Assembly: GCF_000878195.1 (NCBI RefSeq)
Contig: NZ_JXST01000044.1
Span: 1 to 52,474, forward strand
Length of the DNA: 52,474 bases
Origin: Mycolicibacterium llatzerense
GTDB taxonomy: Bacteria; Actinomycetota; Actinomycetes; Mycobacteriales; Mycobacteriaceae
Reading direction: 5' to 3'
The position numbers and the translations under genes were made by a program. The notes beneath the pieces were generated by a model that saw only the letters and a program-made list of their open reading frames with translations, was not told where the DNA came from and ran no database searches. Position 1 is the stretch's first letter; every line of letters begins with the position of its first letter. Of this stretch, positions 23,552-32,111 are shown piece by piece.

Positions 23552-24541
23552 TTACGACGACGGGTTTGCGCCCAGCACGCGCTGCAGGTCAGGCTTCATG
23601 GCCTGCAGCTGCTGGCCCCAGTAGCCCCAGTCGTGGGTACCGCTGTCCGGGAAGTTGAACACGCCGTTGTTGCCGCCCGCGGCCAGGTAGTTGTCCTGGA
23701 AGGTGCGGTTGGTGCGGATGGTCAGGCCCTCGAGGAACTTGGCCGGCACGTTGTCGCCACCGAGCTCGCTCGGGTTGCCGTTACCGCAGTAGACCCACAG
23801 ACGGGTGTTGTTCGCGACGAGCCGCGGGATGTTGACCATCGGGTCGTTGCGCTGCCAGGCGTTGTTCGGGTCGCCCGTCGAGCCCCACATGTCGTCGGCC
23901 TTGTAGCCACCGGCGTCACCCATGGAGACGTTGATCAGGAAGGGCCACCAGCCCTCGGACGGGTTCAGGAAGCCCGACATCGAGCCTGCGTAGATGAACT
24001 GTTCGGGGTGCCAGATCGCCAGGGTCATGGACGACGAACCAGCCATCGAGAGGCCGACCGCGGCGCTACCGGTGGGCTTGACCTCGCGGTTGGCCTGCAG
24101 CCACTGCGGCAGCTCCGAGGTCAGGAAGGTCTCCCACTTGTAGGTGGAGCAACCCGACTTGCCGCACGCCGGCTTGTACCAGTCGGCGTAGAAGCTGGAC
24201 TGGCCGCCGACCGGCATGATGACCGACAGGCCGGAGTTGAGGTACCACTCGAAGGCGGCGGTGTTGATATCCCAGCCGTTGTAGTCGTCCTGCGCACGGA
24301 GACCGTCGAGCAGGTACACCGCCGGGGACCCGGCGCCACCACTCTGGAACTGCACCTTGATGTCGCGGCCCATGGACGGCGACGGCACCTGTAGGTATTC
24401 GACCGGCAGGCCGGGGCGCGAGAACGCACTGGCGGTAGCTGTCTGGCCGGCAAGTCCGATGAGACCCGGGAGCAGGACGGCGGCCGAGATGGCGCCGGCG
24501 ACCCTGCGCGCCAGACGGCCGCGAAGCTTGTCAACGAACAT
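23552..24541 (-). CDS. Antigen 85 mycolyltransferase (FbpA/FbpB type)
   Basis: A 329-aa secreted protein with a signal peptide of about 39 residues ending TATASA, then the hallmark mature start FSRPGLPVEYLQVPSPSMGRD. The alpha/beta-hydrolase nucleophile is the Ser in GLSMAGSS, with the Glu in the GNPSELGG region and the His in GTHDWGYW completing the triad. Antigen 85 enzymes move mycolic acids between trehalose mycolates and onto arabinogalactan in the cell wall, and bind fibronectin. The N-terminal sequence is closer to FbpA/B than FbpC. It is a single-gene unit ended by a strong terminator. Confidence 0.95.
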   Translation of the reverse strand: MFVDKLRGRLARRVAGAISAAVLLPGLIGLAGQTATASAFSRPGLPVEYLQVPSPSMGRDIKVQFQSGGAGSPAVYLLDGLRAQDDYNGWDINTAAFEWYLNSGLSVIMPVGGQSSFYADWYKPACGKSGCSTYKWETFLTSELPQWLQANREVKPTGSAAVGLSMAGSSSMTLAIWHPEQFIYAGSMSGFLNPSEGWWPFLINVSMGDAGGYKADDMWGSTGDPNNAWQRNDPMVNIPRLVANNTRLWVYCGNGNPSELGGDNVPAKFLEGLTIRTNRTFQDNYLAAGGNNGVFNFPDSGTHDWGYWGQQLQAMKPDLQRVLGANPSS

Positions 24542-24831
24542 TCACAATCCCATTTCAGTATCAGGTACCGGGTATCGTGCCCACCCCACGCGATCAGACG
24601 GCGTTGGTGGCACGGCCGCGATTTCTCGCGGCCGCGTGTGGCGGGCTCAGTCTGGTACGGGAACTGAACGCACCGAATGATTCAGTTGTCTGTGGGCAGT
24701 AAAACACGCGCCGGACACGCCGAGGAACCCCCGAATCCCGCTTGAGACCAGGTTGTTGCGTACTTCGTACCGTTCAGCTACCACCCTGACGCAGAGCTAC
24801 GCGGCGTTCATCCCGCCGTAGGCTGCCGTTT
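24542..24831. other. Divergent intergenic region between the antigen 85 and TetR genes
   Basis: A 290-bp stretch containing the upstream regions of both genes. I see no gene and no clear dyad; promoter elements must lie here but none is distinct enough to mark. Confidence 0.4.
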
Positions 24832-25422
24832 GTGACCATCGATCGGAACGATGTCGACGACGCACCGGACTCCCGAGCGGGCAGCCGGTTGGGTATCGAT
24901 GACTGGCTCGCTGCCGGGTACGCAATCCTGGCAGAAGAGGGTTTGAAGGCCCTGAAGATCGACCGGTTGTGCGCTCGGCTGAAGGTCACCAAGGGCAGCT
25001 TCTACTGGCACTTCGCCAACATCGCCGCCTACCGGACCGCCCTCATCCAGGGGTGGAGCGAGCTCCGCGACGCCGACCGCAGCCAGATCGAAGCGATCGG
25101 CTCCCTGGCCCCACGGGACCGACTGGTCCAGATGATGAATTCGCTGGTCAGCCCCAGACATTGGACGCTGGAACGTGCGATGCGGGAATGGGCGCGCTCC
25201 GACCAGGCCGTCGCCGAGAGCGTCCGCGCAGCGGATCGGCGCATCCTCGCCGCGGTCCGGCGCGCGTTCGAGGACTACGGCTTCGACACCGACGAGGCGG
25301 AACTGCGAGCCGACGCCACCTTCGCCGTCGGCATCGGGTTCCTGCACCTTTCCGGGGACTCCCCGCACCCACGCCTGGCCGCCCGCAGCGAACGATTTCT
25401 CGACCTGATGCTCGCGACCTGA
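24832..25422 (+). CDS. TetR-family transcription regulator
   Basis: A 196-aa protein from a GTG start. The N-terminal helix-turn-helix is LKIDRLCARLKVTKGSFYWHFANIAAYRTAL (about residues 42-72), followed by an all-helical ligand-binding domain. It ends 34 bp before the next gene, and the gap holds a perfect CCATACC/GGTATGG dyad, so it most likely represses the flavoprotein operon downstream. Ligand unknown. Confidence 0.88.
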   Translation: MTIDRNDVDDAPDSRAGSRLGIDDWLAAGYAILAEEGLKALKIDRLCARLKVTKGSFYWHFANIAAYRTALIQGWSELRDADRSQIEAIGSLAPRDRLVQMMNSLVSPRHWTLERAMREWARSDQAVAESVRAADRRILAAVRRAFEDYGFDTDEAELRADATFAVGIGFLHLSGDSPHPRLAARSERFLDLMLAT

Positions 25423-25425
25423 CGT

Positions 25426-25443
25426 CCATACCAAAAGGTATGG
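25426..25443. promoter_or_regulatory. Dyad operator overlapping a candidate -10
   Basis: Arms CCATACC and GGTATGG around AAAA. The right arm contains TATGGT, a plausible -10 about 14 bp before the ATG at 25457, so the downstream mRNA may be leaderless and binding here would block it directly. Confidence 0.6.
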
Positions 25444-25456
25444 TAGCGTCCGGCGC

Positions 25457-26614
25457 ATGTTGAGTACGCAGGCCGGCATCACTGATGGATTCGTAACCGC
25501 ACTCGGCGAACGCGCCGCCGAGGCCGAGAAACTCCGACGCCTCCCCGACGACACGGTGACTGACCTGATCGCGTCCGGATTCACCGAACTCCTGGTGCCG
25601 GCCCGGTATGGCGGACAGCAGGCAGCGTTCCCCGACATCCTCGATCCGGTGCGCCGGCTGGCCCACGGCTGCACCTCGAGCGCCTGGACCATCGGCTTCT
25701 TGACGCTGCACAACTGGATGCTGGCGCTGTTCGGCGAACAGGCCCAGCAGGACGCATTCGACAGCAGGCCGTTCCTCGCGCCCGCACCGCTGGCCCCGAC
25801 GGGGCGCGGGCTTCCCGTCGACGGCGGCATTCGACTGACCGGGCGCTGGTCCTGGGCCACCGGGGTGATGCACGGCAACTGGATCATCGTCGCCGCGCTG
25901 TGCGGGCCGGACGACGGCATCTACCCCGCTCTCGCCCTACTGCCGATCAGCGACGTCACGGTCGACGACGTCTGGCACACCGACGGGATGCGGGCGACCG
26001 GATCCAACGATGCGCTGGCCACCGACGTGTTCGTGCCCGAGCACCGCCTGGTCAAGGTGACCGACATCTATGCCGGCACCGCACCCGGCGCGGGCCTGCA
26101 TGACAGCGCCACCTACCGCTGGCCGATGGTGCCGGCCCTGGCCCTGCTCGCGGCGATGCCCGCGCTCGGCAGCGCCGAGCGGGTCACCGAGATCTACGCC
26201 CAGCGGCTGGCCGAGCGAGTGCTGCCGTACGAGGGTGTGATGCAGAAGGACAAGCCAATCGCCCAGGCACATTTGGCCGGAGCGCAGGTGCGGTTGCGGT
26301 CACTGCGCGGACTGCTTGCCGACACGGTCGGGGAAATCGAGGACATCGTCGACTCCGGCGATTCCGTCGAGAAGCCCGTCCGCGCGCAGGCCCGGCTGGC
26401 GGCCGCGCACATCGTCGCCGAATCAAAGGCGGTGATCGGCGATCTCCTGGGCGCCGGCGGGGCCAGCATCCACTTCCTGTCCAGCCCGATGCAGCGATTC
26501 AAGCGCGACGTCGACGTACTGGCCGGGCATGTCGTGTTCGACTACGACACCAGCCGGGAGCTGGCCGGGGCGCTCGCGCTCGGGATGAAAATCCCGCGGA
26601 CGTCGATGATCTGA
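25457..26614 (+). CDS. Acyl-CoA dehydrogenase-fold flavoprotein (group D monooxygenase-like)
   Basis: A 385-aa protein with the acyl-CoA dehydrogenase fold, but of the HsaA-like type that acts as the oxygenase part of two-component flavin monooxygenases: LIASGFTELLVPARYGGQQ, a WSWATGVMHGNWIIVAA mid-section and a C-terminal HFLSSPMQRFKRDVDVLAGHVVFDY. The catalytic Glu of true dehydrogenases is not evident. It would hydroxylate an aromatic substrate using reduced flavin from a partner. The next gene encodes a flavodoxin-fold NADH-dependent enzyme that could supply it. Substrate unknown. Confidence 0.75.
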   Translation: MLSTQAGITDGFVTALGERAAEAEKLRRLPDDTVTDLIASGFTELLVPARYGGQQAAFPDILDPVRRLAHGCTSSAWTIGFLTLHNWMLALFGEQAQQDAFDSRPFLAPAPLAPTGRGLPVDGGIRLTGRWSWATGVMHGNWIIVAALCGPDDGIYPALALLPISDVTVDDVWHTDGMRATGSNDALATDVFVPEHRLVKVTDIYAGTAPGAGLHDSATYRWPMVPALALLAAMPALGSAERVTEIYAQRLAERVLPYEGVMQKDKPIAQAHLAGAQVRLRSLRGLLADTVGEIEDIVDSGDSVEKPVRAQARLAAAHIVAESKAVIGDLLGAGGASIHFLSSPMQRFKRDVDVLAGHVVFDYDTSRELAGALALGMKIPRTSMI

Positions 26615-26627
26615 CGGAGCTGACCTG

Positions 26628-27236
26628 ATGCGCACTCTGTGGATCGAAGCCAGCCCCAAGGGGAACGACGCCCTCTCCTCACAGATGGCGATGGCTTATC
26701 TGGAAGGCACTGAGTACGAACGCTTCTCAGTGTGGGATGAGAACATGGTGCGGTTCGGCCGGGACGCCGCGATCGCCAAGTTCGCCGGGCTGTTCGGCGA
26801 ACCATTCACACCCGAGCAGGGTGCGATATGGCAGCAGGTGCTCGACGAGATTGAGCGGGTCCGCAGGTTCGACCGGCTGGTGATCTCGTCACCGATGTGG
26901 AATTGGCATGTGCCACATGCTCTGAAGGCATGGATCGACATCATCGTGCAACCGGTAGCCAGCTTCACGCTCAACTCTCGCGGCGAGCATGTGGGTGCAC
27001 TGGGGGACGGAAAACCGGCGCAGCTCATCTTGACTCGAAGCAGCGCATACGACGGGCGGCACCCTGAGCTGCAGGATTTCCAGAGGCCGTATCTGGAGTA
27101 TGTGTTCGGGATGCTCGGGTATTCGGTCGAAACCTTGGCGATCGAGCCGACAACACGCTGGACGCCGGAGGATCGTGCGCAGATGCGCGAGGACGCTCTG
27201 GCACTCGCCCGGCGAACCCGCACCGAGAGGGTGTGA
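26628..27236 (+). CDS. FMN-dependent NADH-azoreductase / quinone reductase family
   Basis: A 202-aa flavodoxin-like-fold protein with the AzoR signatures ASPKGNDALSSQ near the N-terminus and SSPMWNWHVPHALKAWIDIIVQPVASFTLN at mid-length. Such enzymes reduce azo compounds or quinones with NADH via FMN. It starts 13 bp after the flavoprotein stop and is probably co-transcribed. It may act on a quinone product of that monooxygenase or supply reduced flavin. Confidence 0.82.
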   Translation: MRTLWIEASPKGNDALSSQMAMAYLEGTEYERFSVWDENMVRFGRDAAIAKFAGLFGEPFTPEQGAIWQQVLDEIERVRRFDRLVISSPMWNWHVPHALKAWIDIIVQPVASFTLNSRGEHVGALGDGKPAQLILTRSSAYDGRHPELQDFQRPYLEYVFGMLGYSVETLAIEPTTRWTPEDRAQMREDALALARRTRTERV

Positions 27237-27237
27237 A

Positions 27238-27633
27238 ATGAGGTCCATGCCAAACTCGCAGCCCGCGTTCACCAACTTCTTCCAGAAACGCATCGCCAAC
27301 CCGGTCATGCGGCGGATGCCATTTCAGACCCTGCTGGAGACCACCGGCCGCAAGTCCGGTGAACCCCGCCGCACCCCGCTCGGCGGCAAGCTCGTCGACG
27401 GACAGTTCTGGTTCGTCTCGGAGTTCGGCGACCAGTCGCAGTACATCCGCAACATCCAAGCCGACCCACGGGTGCGCGTACGGCTGCGCGGCCGGTGGCA
27501 CAGCGGGACCGCGCACCTGGTGCCCGACGATGACGCCGCCGCGCGCCTTCGCGAATTACCGCAGTTCAACAGCTTCGGCGTGCGCACGTTCGGCACCAAT
27601 CTGCTGACCGTGCGGGTCGATATGGACCGGTAG
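27238..27633 (+). CDS. F420-type nitroreductase/quinone reductase (DDN-like)
   Basis: A 131-aa protein of the deazaflavin-dependent nitroreductase family, with RMPFQTLLETTGRKSGEPRRTPLGGKLVDGQFWFVSEFG and the NIQADPRVRVRLRGRW segment. Members in mycobacteria use reduced F420 on quinones and activate nitroimidazole prodrugs. GAGAGG lies 7 nt before the ATG, and the gene starts directly after the azoreductase stop, so all three genes form one unit. Cofactor choice is inferred from the family. Confidence 0.85.
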   Translation: MRSMPNSQPAFTNFFQKRIANPVMRRMPFQTLLETTGRKSGEPRRTPLGGKLVDGQFWFVSEFGDQSQYIRNIQADPRVRVRLRGRWHSGTAHLVPDDDAAARLRELPQFNSFGVRTFGTNLLTVRVDMDR

Positions 27634-27677
27634 TACTAGCCACATCGGTCAGGTCATTGACCTCGAACCATAAGTAA

Positions 27678-27697
27678 AACTAATGTCACTTTTAGTT
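27678..27697. promoter_or_regulatory. AT-rich dyad upstream of the 8-gene catabolic operon
   Basis: AACTAA and TTAGTT arms with an 8-bp spacer, nested with an AAGT/ACTT pair, 25 bp before the dioxygenase-like start. It is a plausible operator for the TetR protein encoded within the operon. Confidence 0.4.
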
Positions 27698-27721
27698 CCA
27701 GCGATGCGACAGGAGCGGTAC

Positions 27722-28813
27722 ATGGAATCCTTCGTTCATTTACGGAGAGGCAAGACACCCAAGCGGGTACATGCCGACCTCGACGGACTCAAGGACGACG
27801 AACTCGGGCGCGGTGGATTCGTCGGCCGCACCGCCAACATGTACCGGCGCAATGACCCGACCGCGTACCGGACCGTGGGCCCGCTGCGCCCCACCGATGT
27901 GCTGTCGTCCGAACTGAAGCCGTCAGACTCCACCGACGCGGCGGGCGCTCCCCTGCTGATGTTCTCCAACGCCGACTGCCAGGTGCTGCTGAGCCGGCGG
28001 AGTGTGGAGATGCCGTTCTTCGTCCGGTACGTCGACGGCGATCTACTGCTTTTCGTACACAAGGGTTCTGGGCTGCTGGAGACCGAGTTCGGCCCGCTGC
28101 GCTACCGCGAGGGCGACTGGGTCTACCTCCCCAAGGCGTGCACGTTCCGGCAGGTGCCGGATGAGGAGTCGACGTGGCTCATGATCCAGGCCACCGAGGA
28201 CTTCCGGGTGCCGCCGGCCGGCACGCTCGGCCGGCACTTCCCGTTCGACCCGGCGCAGGTCACCATCCCCGAACCGGAGCCGATCGATGACGATGGCCGT
28301 GACGAGTACGAGGTGCGGCTCTATCACGACGGTGGACCCACTTCTCTTTTCTACCAACATAATCCGCTCGACGTGGAGGGCTGGCGGGGCGACAACTTCC
28401 CGTTCACCTTCAACATCGAGGACTACACCGTCATCACGTCCGAGAGCGTGCACCTGCCGCCGACGGTGCACCTTTTCATGCAGGCGACCGGGGTTTACGT
28501 GATGAACTTCCTGCCCAAGCCCGCCGAGAGCGTGCCCGGCACCGAGCGCACCCCCTGGTATCACCGCAACGTCGACTATGACGAGATCGCCTTCTTCCAT
28601 TCCGGCTCGCTGTACGGCATCCCGATGCCGCCCGGCCTGGTTTCCCATGCACCACAAGGGGTTCACCACGGGGCGCCAGAAGCGGCTCGTGAGCGCGCCC
28701 GCCGCAAGTTCGACCAATACGACCGTGTCGACTGGTCGGTGATCGCCATCGACACCCGCCGACGTCTCACACCATCCGCCGAAATTCTCGCCAACGACCT
28801 GGGGCAGCACTAG
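27722..28813 (+). CDS. Homogentisate 1,2-dioxygenase-like cupin dioxygenase
   Basis: A 363-aa protein starting MESFVHLRRG behind an AGGAG site. It follows the actinobacterial HmgA plan: MYRRNDPTAYRTVGPLRP at the N-terminus and, at the C-terminus, the Fe(II) ligand region YHRNVDYDEIAFFH and HAPQGVHHGAP, where two His and one Glu bind iron. It should open a dihydroxy-aromatic ring with O2. No hydroxyphenylpyruvate dioxygenase or fumarylacetoacetase gene is nearby, so the substrate may not be homogentisate. First gene of a packed operon. Confidence 0.78.
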   Translation: MESFVHLRRGKTPKRVHADLDGLKDDELGRGGFVGRTANMYRRNDPTAYRTVGPLRPTDVLSSELKPSDSTDAAGAPLLMFSNADCQVLLSRRSVEMPFFVRYVDGDLLLFVHKGSGLLETEFGPLRYREGDWVYLPKACTFRQVPDEESTWLMIQATEDFRVPPAGTLGRHFPFDPAQVTIPEPEPIDDDGRDEYEVRLYHDGGPTSLFYQHNPLDVEGWRGDNFPFTFNIEDYTVITSESVHLPPTVHLFMQATGVYVMNFLPKPAESVPGTERTPWYHRNVDYDEIAFFHSGSLYGIPMPPGLVSHAPQGVHHGAPEAARERARRKFDQYDRVDWSVIAIDTRRRLTPSAEILANDLGQH

Positions 28814-28815
28814 AC

Positions 28816-30006
28816 ATGACCACGACCGAAGCACCCGTAAAGCACGATTACGACCGCATCCCGTATCTGGTTGCGTACCAGAACAACTCGGCGGTTCGCG
28901 ATGTCTACGGCGGCGTCGCCGAACTCGTGGTGTTGGAGAGCTATCTGCTGCGGCCGAAGGCGAAGCCGTCCGACACCGTGCTGGTGTTCATGCACCCGAT
29001 CGGTGGCGGTGCGTATCTGCCGATGATCAACGCGCTGGCCCGCGCCGGCCACCACGTCATCTACTGCAACAGCCGCTTCCGCGGCACCGACTCCGCTCTG
29101 CTCATGGAGAAGGTGGTCGAGGACCTCGGCGAGTGCATCAAAGACGCCAAGAACCGGCTGGGCTACGCGAAGGTGGTGCTCGCCGGGTGGAGCGGCGGCG
29201 GCTCGCTGTCGGTGTTCTACCAGCAGCAGGCGCAGCATCCGACGGTGACCGCCAGCCCCTCCGGCGACGGCCCCGACCTGACGAAGCTGGGCCTGATCCC
29301 CGCCGACGGTCTCATGCTGCTGGCCGCCCACATCAGCCGCCACGGCACCATGACCGAATGGATGGACGCCTCGATCCTCGACGAGAACGACCCGTCGAAG
29401 CGCGATCCGGAACTGGACCTGTACAACCCCGACAACCCCAACCAGCCGCCCTACACCGCCGAGTTCCTGCAGCGCTACCACGACGCACAGGTCGCCCGGA
29501 ACCGGCGAATCACCAAGTGGGTCAAGGAAAAGCTGGCCGAGCTCAAGGCCGCGGGGCGGCCCGATGACGAGTTCGCATTCGTCGTCCACGGCACCATGGC
29601 CGACCCCCGCTGGCTCGACCCGACGGTCGATCCCAACGAACGCACCCCGGGACAGTGCTATCTGGGGGATCCTCGAGTGGTGAACATGAGCCCGGTCGGC
29701 CTGGCCCGATTCTGTACGTTGCGCAGCTGGCTGTCACAGTGGAGCTACGACGACGCCAACGGTGACGCCGTGAAGGCGGGACCCGATATCGCGGTACCGA
29801 CGCTCGTCATCGGCAATCTCGCCGACGACGCCTGCACGCCCAGCCACACGCGGCGGCTGTACGAGGCGATCGGGCATCCGGACAAGGAGATGCACGAGAT
29901 CCCCGGCGCCAACCACTACTACTCCGGCCCGGATCAACGCGGCACCCTGCGCCAAGCGGTCGGGGTCTGCACGGATTGGCTGCACCGGCAGGGGTTCTCG
30001 GTATGA
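28816..30006 (+). CDS. Alpha/beta hydrolase
   Basis: A 396-aa alpha/beta-hydrolase-fold protein. The oxyanion region is LVFMHPIGGGAYLPM, the nucleophile elbow GWSGGGS, the acid probably in NLADDACTPSH and the His in PGANHYYSGPDQRG near the C-terminus. A large insertion of about 150 residues separates elbow and acid. It starts 2 bp after the dioxygenase stop. It may cleave a C-C or ester bond in the ring-opened product, but the substrate is unknown. Confidence 0.82.
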   Translation: MTTTEAPVKHDYDRIPYLVAYQNNSAVRDVYGGVAELVVLESYLLRPKAKPSDTVLVFMHPIGGGAYLPMINALARAGHHVIYCNSRFRGTDSALLMEKVVEDLGECIKDAKNRLGYAKVVLAGWSGGGSLSVFYQQQAQHPTVTASPSGDGPDLTKLGLIPADGLMLLAAHISRHGTMTEWMDASILDENDPSKRDPELDLYNPDNPNQPPYTAEFLQRYHDAQVARNRRITKWVKEKLAELKAAGRPDDEFAFVVHGTMADPRWLDPTVDPNERTPGQCYLGDPRVVNMSPVGLARFCTLRSWLSQWSYDDANGDAVKAGPDIAVPTLVIGNLADDACTPSHTRRLYEAIGHPDKEMHEIPGANHYYSGPDQRGTLRQAVGVCTDWLHRQGFSV

Positions 30007-31208
30007 GCGCAGCCGGTGCGCTCGACGGCATCAGGGTCCTCGAACTCGGCACCCTGATCTCGGGACCATTCGCCGGGCGGCTGCTCGGCGACATGGGTGC
30101 CGAGGTGCTCAAGATCGAGTTGCCATCCTCGCCCGATCCGCTGCGGACCTGGGGCCAGGCCGAACTCGACGGACACCGGTTCTTCTGGACGGTGCACGCG
30201 CGCAACAAGAAAGCGGTGACCCTGGATCTGCGCACCGAGCGCGGCCGGGGACTGTTCCTGGACCTGGTCAAGCAGTCCGATGTGATCGTCGAGAACTTCC
30301 GGCCCGGCACCCTGGAGAAATGGAACCTGGGTTACGACGTGCTGCGCGAACACAATCGAGGCATCATCCTGGTGCGGGTGTCGGGCTACGGGCAGACCGG
30401 TCCGGACGCGGGGAAGGCCGGCTACGCGTCGGTCGCGGAGGCGGCCAGCGGGCTGCGGCACATGAACGGATTCCCTGGCGGTCCTCCCCCACGGCTCGCC
30501 CTGTCCCTGGGCGACAGCCTCGCGGGCATGTTCGCCGCCCAGGGCGCGCTCGCCGCGCTGTACCGGCGCAGCGTCACCGGAGAGGGTCAGGTCGTGGACA
30601 CGGCGCTCACCGAAAGTTGTTTGGCCATCCAGGAATCCACCATTCCCGACTACGACGTCGGCGGTGTGGTGCGCGGACCGTCGGGCACGCGCCTGGAAGG
30701 CATCGCGCCGTCGAACATCTACCAGAGTGCCAATGGCAGCTGGGTGGTGATCGCAGCCAACCAGGACACGGTTTTCCGGCGGCTGTGTCAGGCCATGGGC
30801 CGACCCGAATTGGCGACGGATGAGCGTTTCGTCGACCATCTGGCGCGCGGCCGCAATCAGGACGAGCTCGACAAGCTCATCGGCGACTGGGCCGCGCAGC
30901 GTGAGCCCCAGGACATCATCGCCACGCTGTCGGAGGCCGGGGTGATCAGCGGACCGATCAACACGGTCGCCGAAGTCGTGCAAGATCCACAACTACAGGC
31001 GCGCAACATGATTGCCGACCACTGGGACGAGCGGGTGCAGCGCAACGTGAAGGGTCCCGGTGTCGTGCCGGTGCTGTCGGAGTCGCCGGGCACGATCCGC
31101 AATGGCGGATCGGCGCGGCCAGGTCAGGACAACGACGAGGTGTACGGCCGCCTGCTCGGTCTCGACGCCGAGCAGTTGGCGGCGCTGCGTGAGGAGGGCG
31201 TGCTGTGA
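30003..31208 (+). CDS. Type III (CaiB/BaiF) CoA transferase
   Basis: A 401-aa family III CoA transferase: GIRVLELGTLISGPFAGRLLGDMGAEVLKIE at the N-terminus, RNKKAVTLDLRTERGR, and the catalytic Asp171 in LSLGDSLAGMFAAQGALAAL. These enzymes pass CoA from an acyl-CoA donor to a carboxylic acid without ATP. The start overlaps the hydrolase stop (ATGA). In this operon it would activate the acid made by the upstream steps for lyase or dehydrogenase action. Confidence 0.92.
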   Translation: MSAAGALDGIRVLELGTLISGPFAGRLLGDMGAEVLKIELPSSPDPLRTWGQAELDGHRFFWTVHARNKKAVTLDLRTERGRGLFLDLVKQSDVIVENFRPGTLEKWNLGYDVLREHNRGIILVRVSGYGQTGPDAGKAGYASVAEAASGLRHMNGFPGGPPPRLALSLGDSLAGMFAAQGALAALYRRSVTGEGQVVDTALTESCLAIQESTIPDYDVGGVVRGPSGTRLEGIAPSNIYQSANGSWVVIAANQDTVFRRLCQAMGRPELATDERFVDHLARGRNQDELDKLIGDWAAQREPQDIIATLSEAGVISGPINTVAEVVQDPQLQARNMIADHWDERVQRNVKGPGVVPVLSESPGTIRNGGSARPGQDNDEVYGRLLGLDAEQLAALREEGVL

Positions 31209-32110
31209 CCGACCTACCGTCCCATGTCACCATCCGCGAAGTCTGCCTGCGCGACGGTCTGCAGCTCGAAGACCCGATTCCGTTGTCCGCCAAGCTCGAA
31301 CTCCTCGAAGCCATCGTCGCCACGGGGGTACGAGAGATCGAGGCGACCGCATTCGTGTCGCCGTCGAAGGTGCCCGCGCTGGCCGACGCTCCCGAATTGG
31401 CAGCGGCTCTGGACGCATTTCCCGATGTCGAGTTCTCCGCGCTCGTGGCCGGACCGGGCGGTGCAGGCCGCGCGCTCGCCGCGGGCCTGCGGTCCCTCGA
31501 GTACGTGGTATCTGCGGCCGACGGGCACAGCCAGGCGAACGTCGGGCGGTCGACGGCCGAGTCCACGGCGCTGATCGCCGACATCGTGAACCTGGCCCAC
31601 GGCAGCGGCGCGAGCGCAGAGGTCATCATCGCCACCGCCTGGGACTGCCCGTTCGACGGCCCCACCGACCCGAGCCGGGTCGTCGAGATCGCCGCAGCAG
31701 CACTGGAATTCGGCGCGGATCGGGTGGCCATCGCCGACACCATCGGCACCACCACCCCGCGCCGCGTCACTGACCTGATCAGCCGGGTCCGCCCGGTCAT
31801 CGGAGACCTGCCGCTCGGCGCGCATTTCCACAACACCCGGGGCTCCGGCCTGGCCAGTGCCTACGCCGCCGTGCAGGCCGGGGTGACCCGGCTCGACGCG
31901 TCGGTGGGCGGGCTGGGTGGCTGCCCATTCGCACCGGGCGCTACCGGAAACATCGCCACCGAAGATCTGGTCTACCTGTTGCGGGACAGCGACATCAACA
32001 CTGGCATCGACCTGGATCTGGCGATCGACGCGGCCATGGTGGCGCAGCGCGTCGTCGGCCACGAACTGCCCAGCGCGCTGCTTCGCGCCGGTGACCGGTT
32101 GCTGGGCTGA
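31205..32110 (+). CDS. HMG-CoA lyase-like aldol-cleaving enzyme
   Basis: A 301-aa DRE-TIM barrel protein with the metal/catalytic loop REVCLRDGLQLED (Arg16, Asp17), the HFHNTRG metal site and the C-terminal cysteine loop GGLGGCPFAPGATGN of 3-hydroxy-3-methylglutaryl-CoA lyases. It should split a 3-hydroxyacyl-CoA into acetyl-CoA (or similar) and an oxo acid. The GTG start overlaps the CoA transferase stop. Type III CoA transferase plus HMG-CoA lyase pairs are typical of itaconate- or methylglutaconate-type acid breakdown, so the true substrate may be a branched dicarboxylic acyl-CoA. Confidence 0.88.
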   Translation: MTDLPSHVTIREVCLRDGLQLEDPIPLSAKLELLEAIVATGVREIEATAFVSPSKVPALADAPELAAALDAFPDVEFSALVAGPGGAGRALAAGLRSLEYVVSAADGHSQANVGRSTAESTALIADIVNLAHGSGASAEVIIATAWDCPFDGPTDPSRVVEIAAAALEFGADRVAIADTIGTTTPRRVTDLISRVRPVIGDLPLGAHFHNTRGSGLASAYAAVQAGVTRLDASVGGLGGCPFAPGATGNIATEDLVYLLRDSDINTGIDLDLAIDAAMVAQRVVGHELPSALLRAGDRLLG

Positions 32111-32111
32111 G

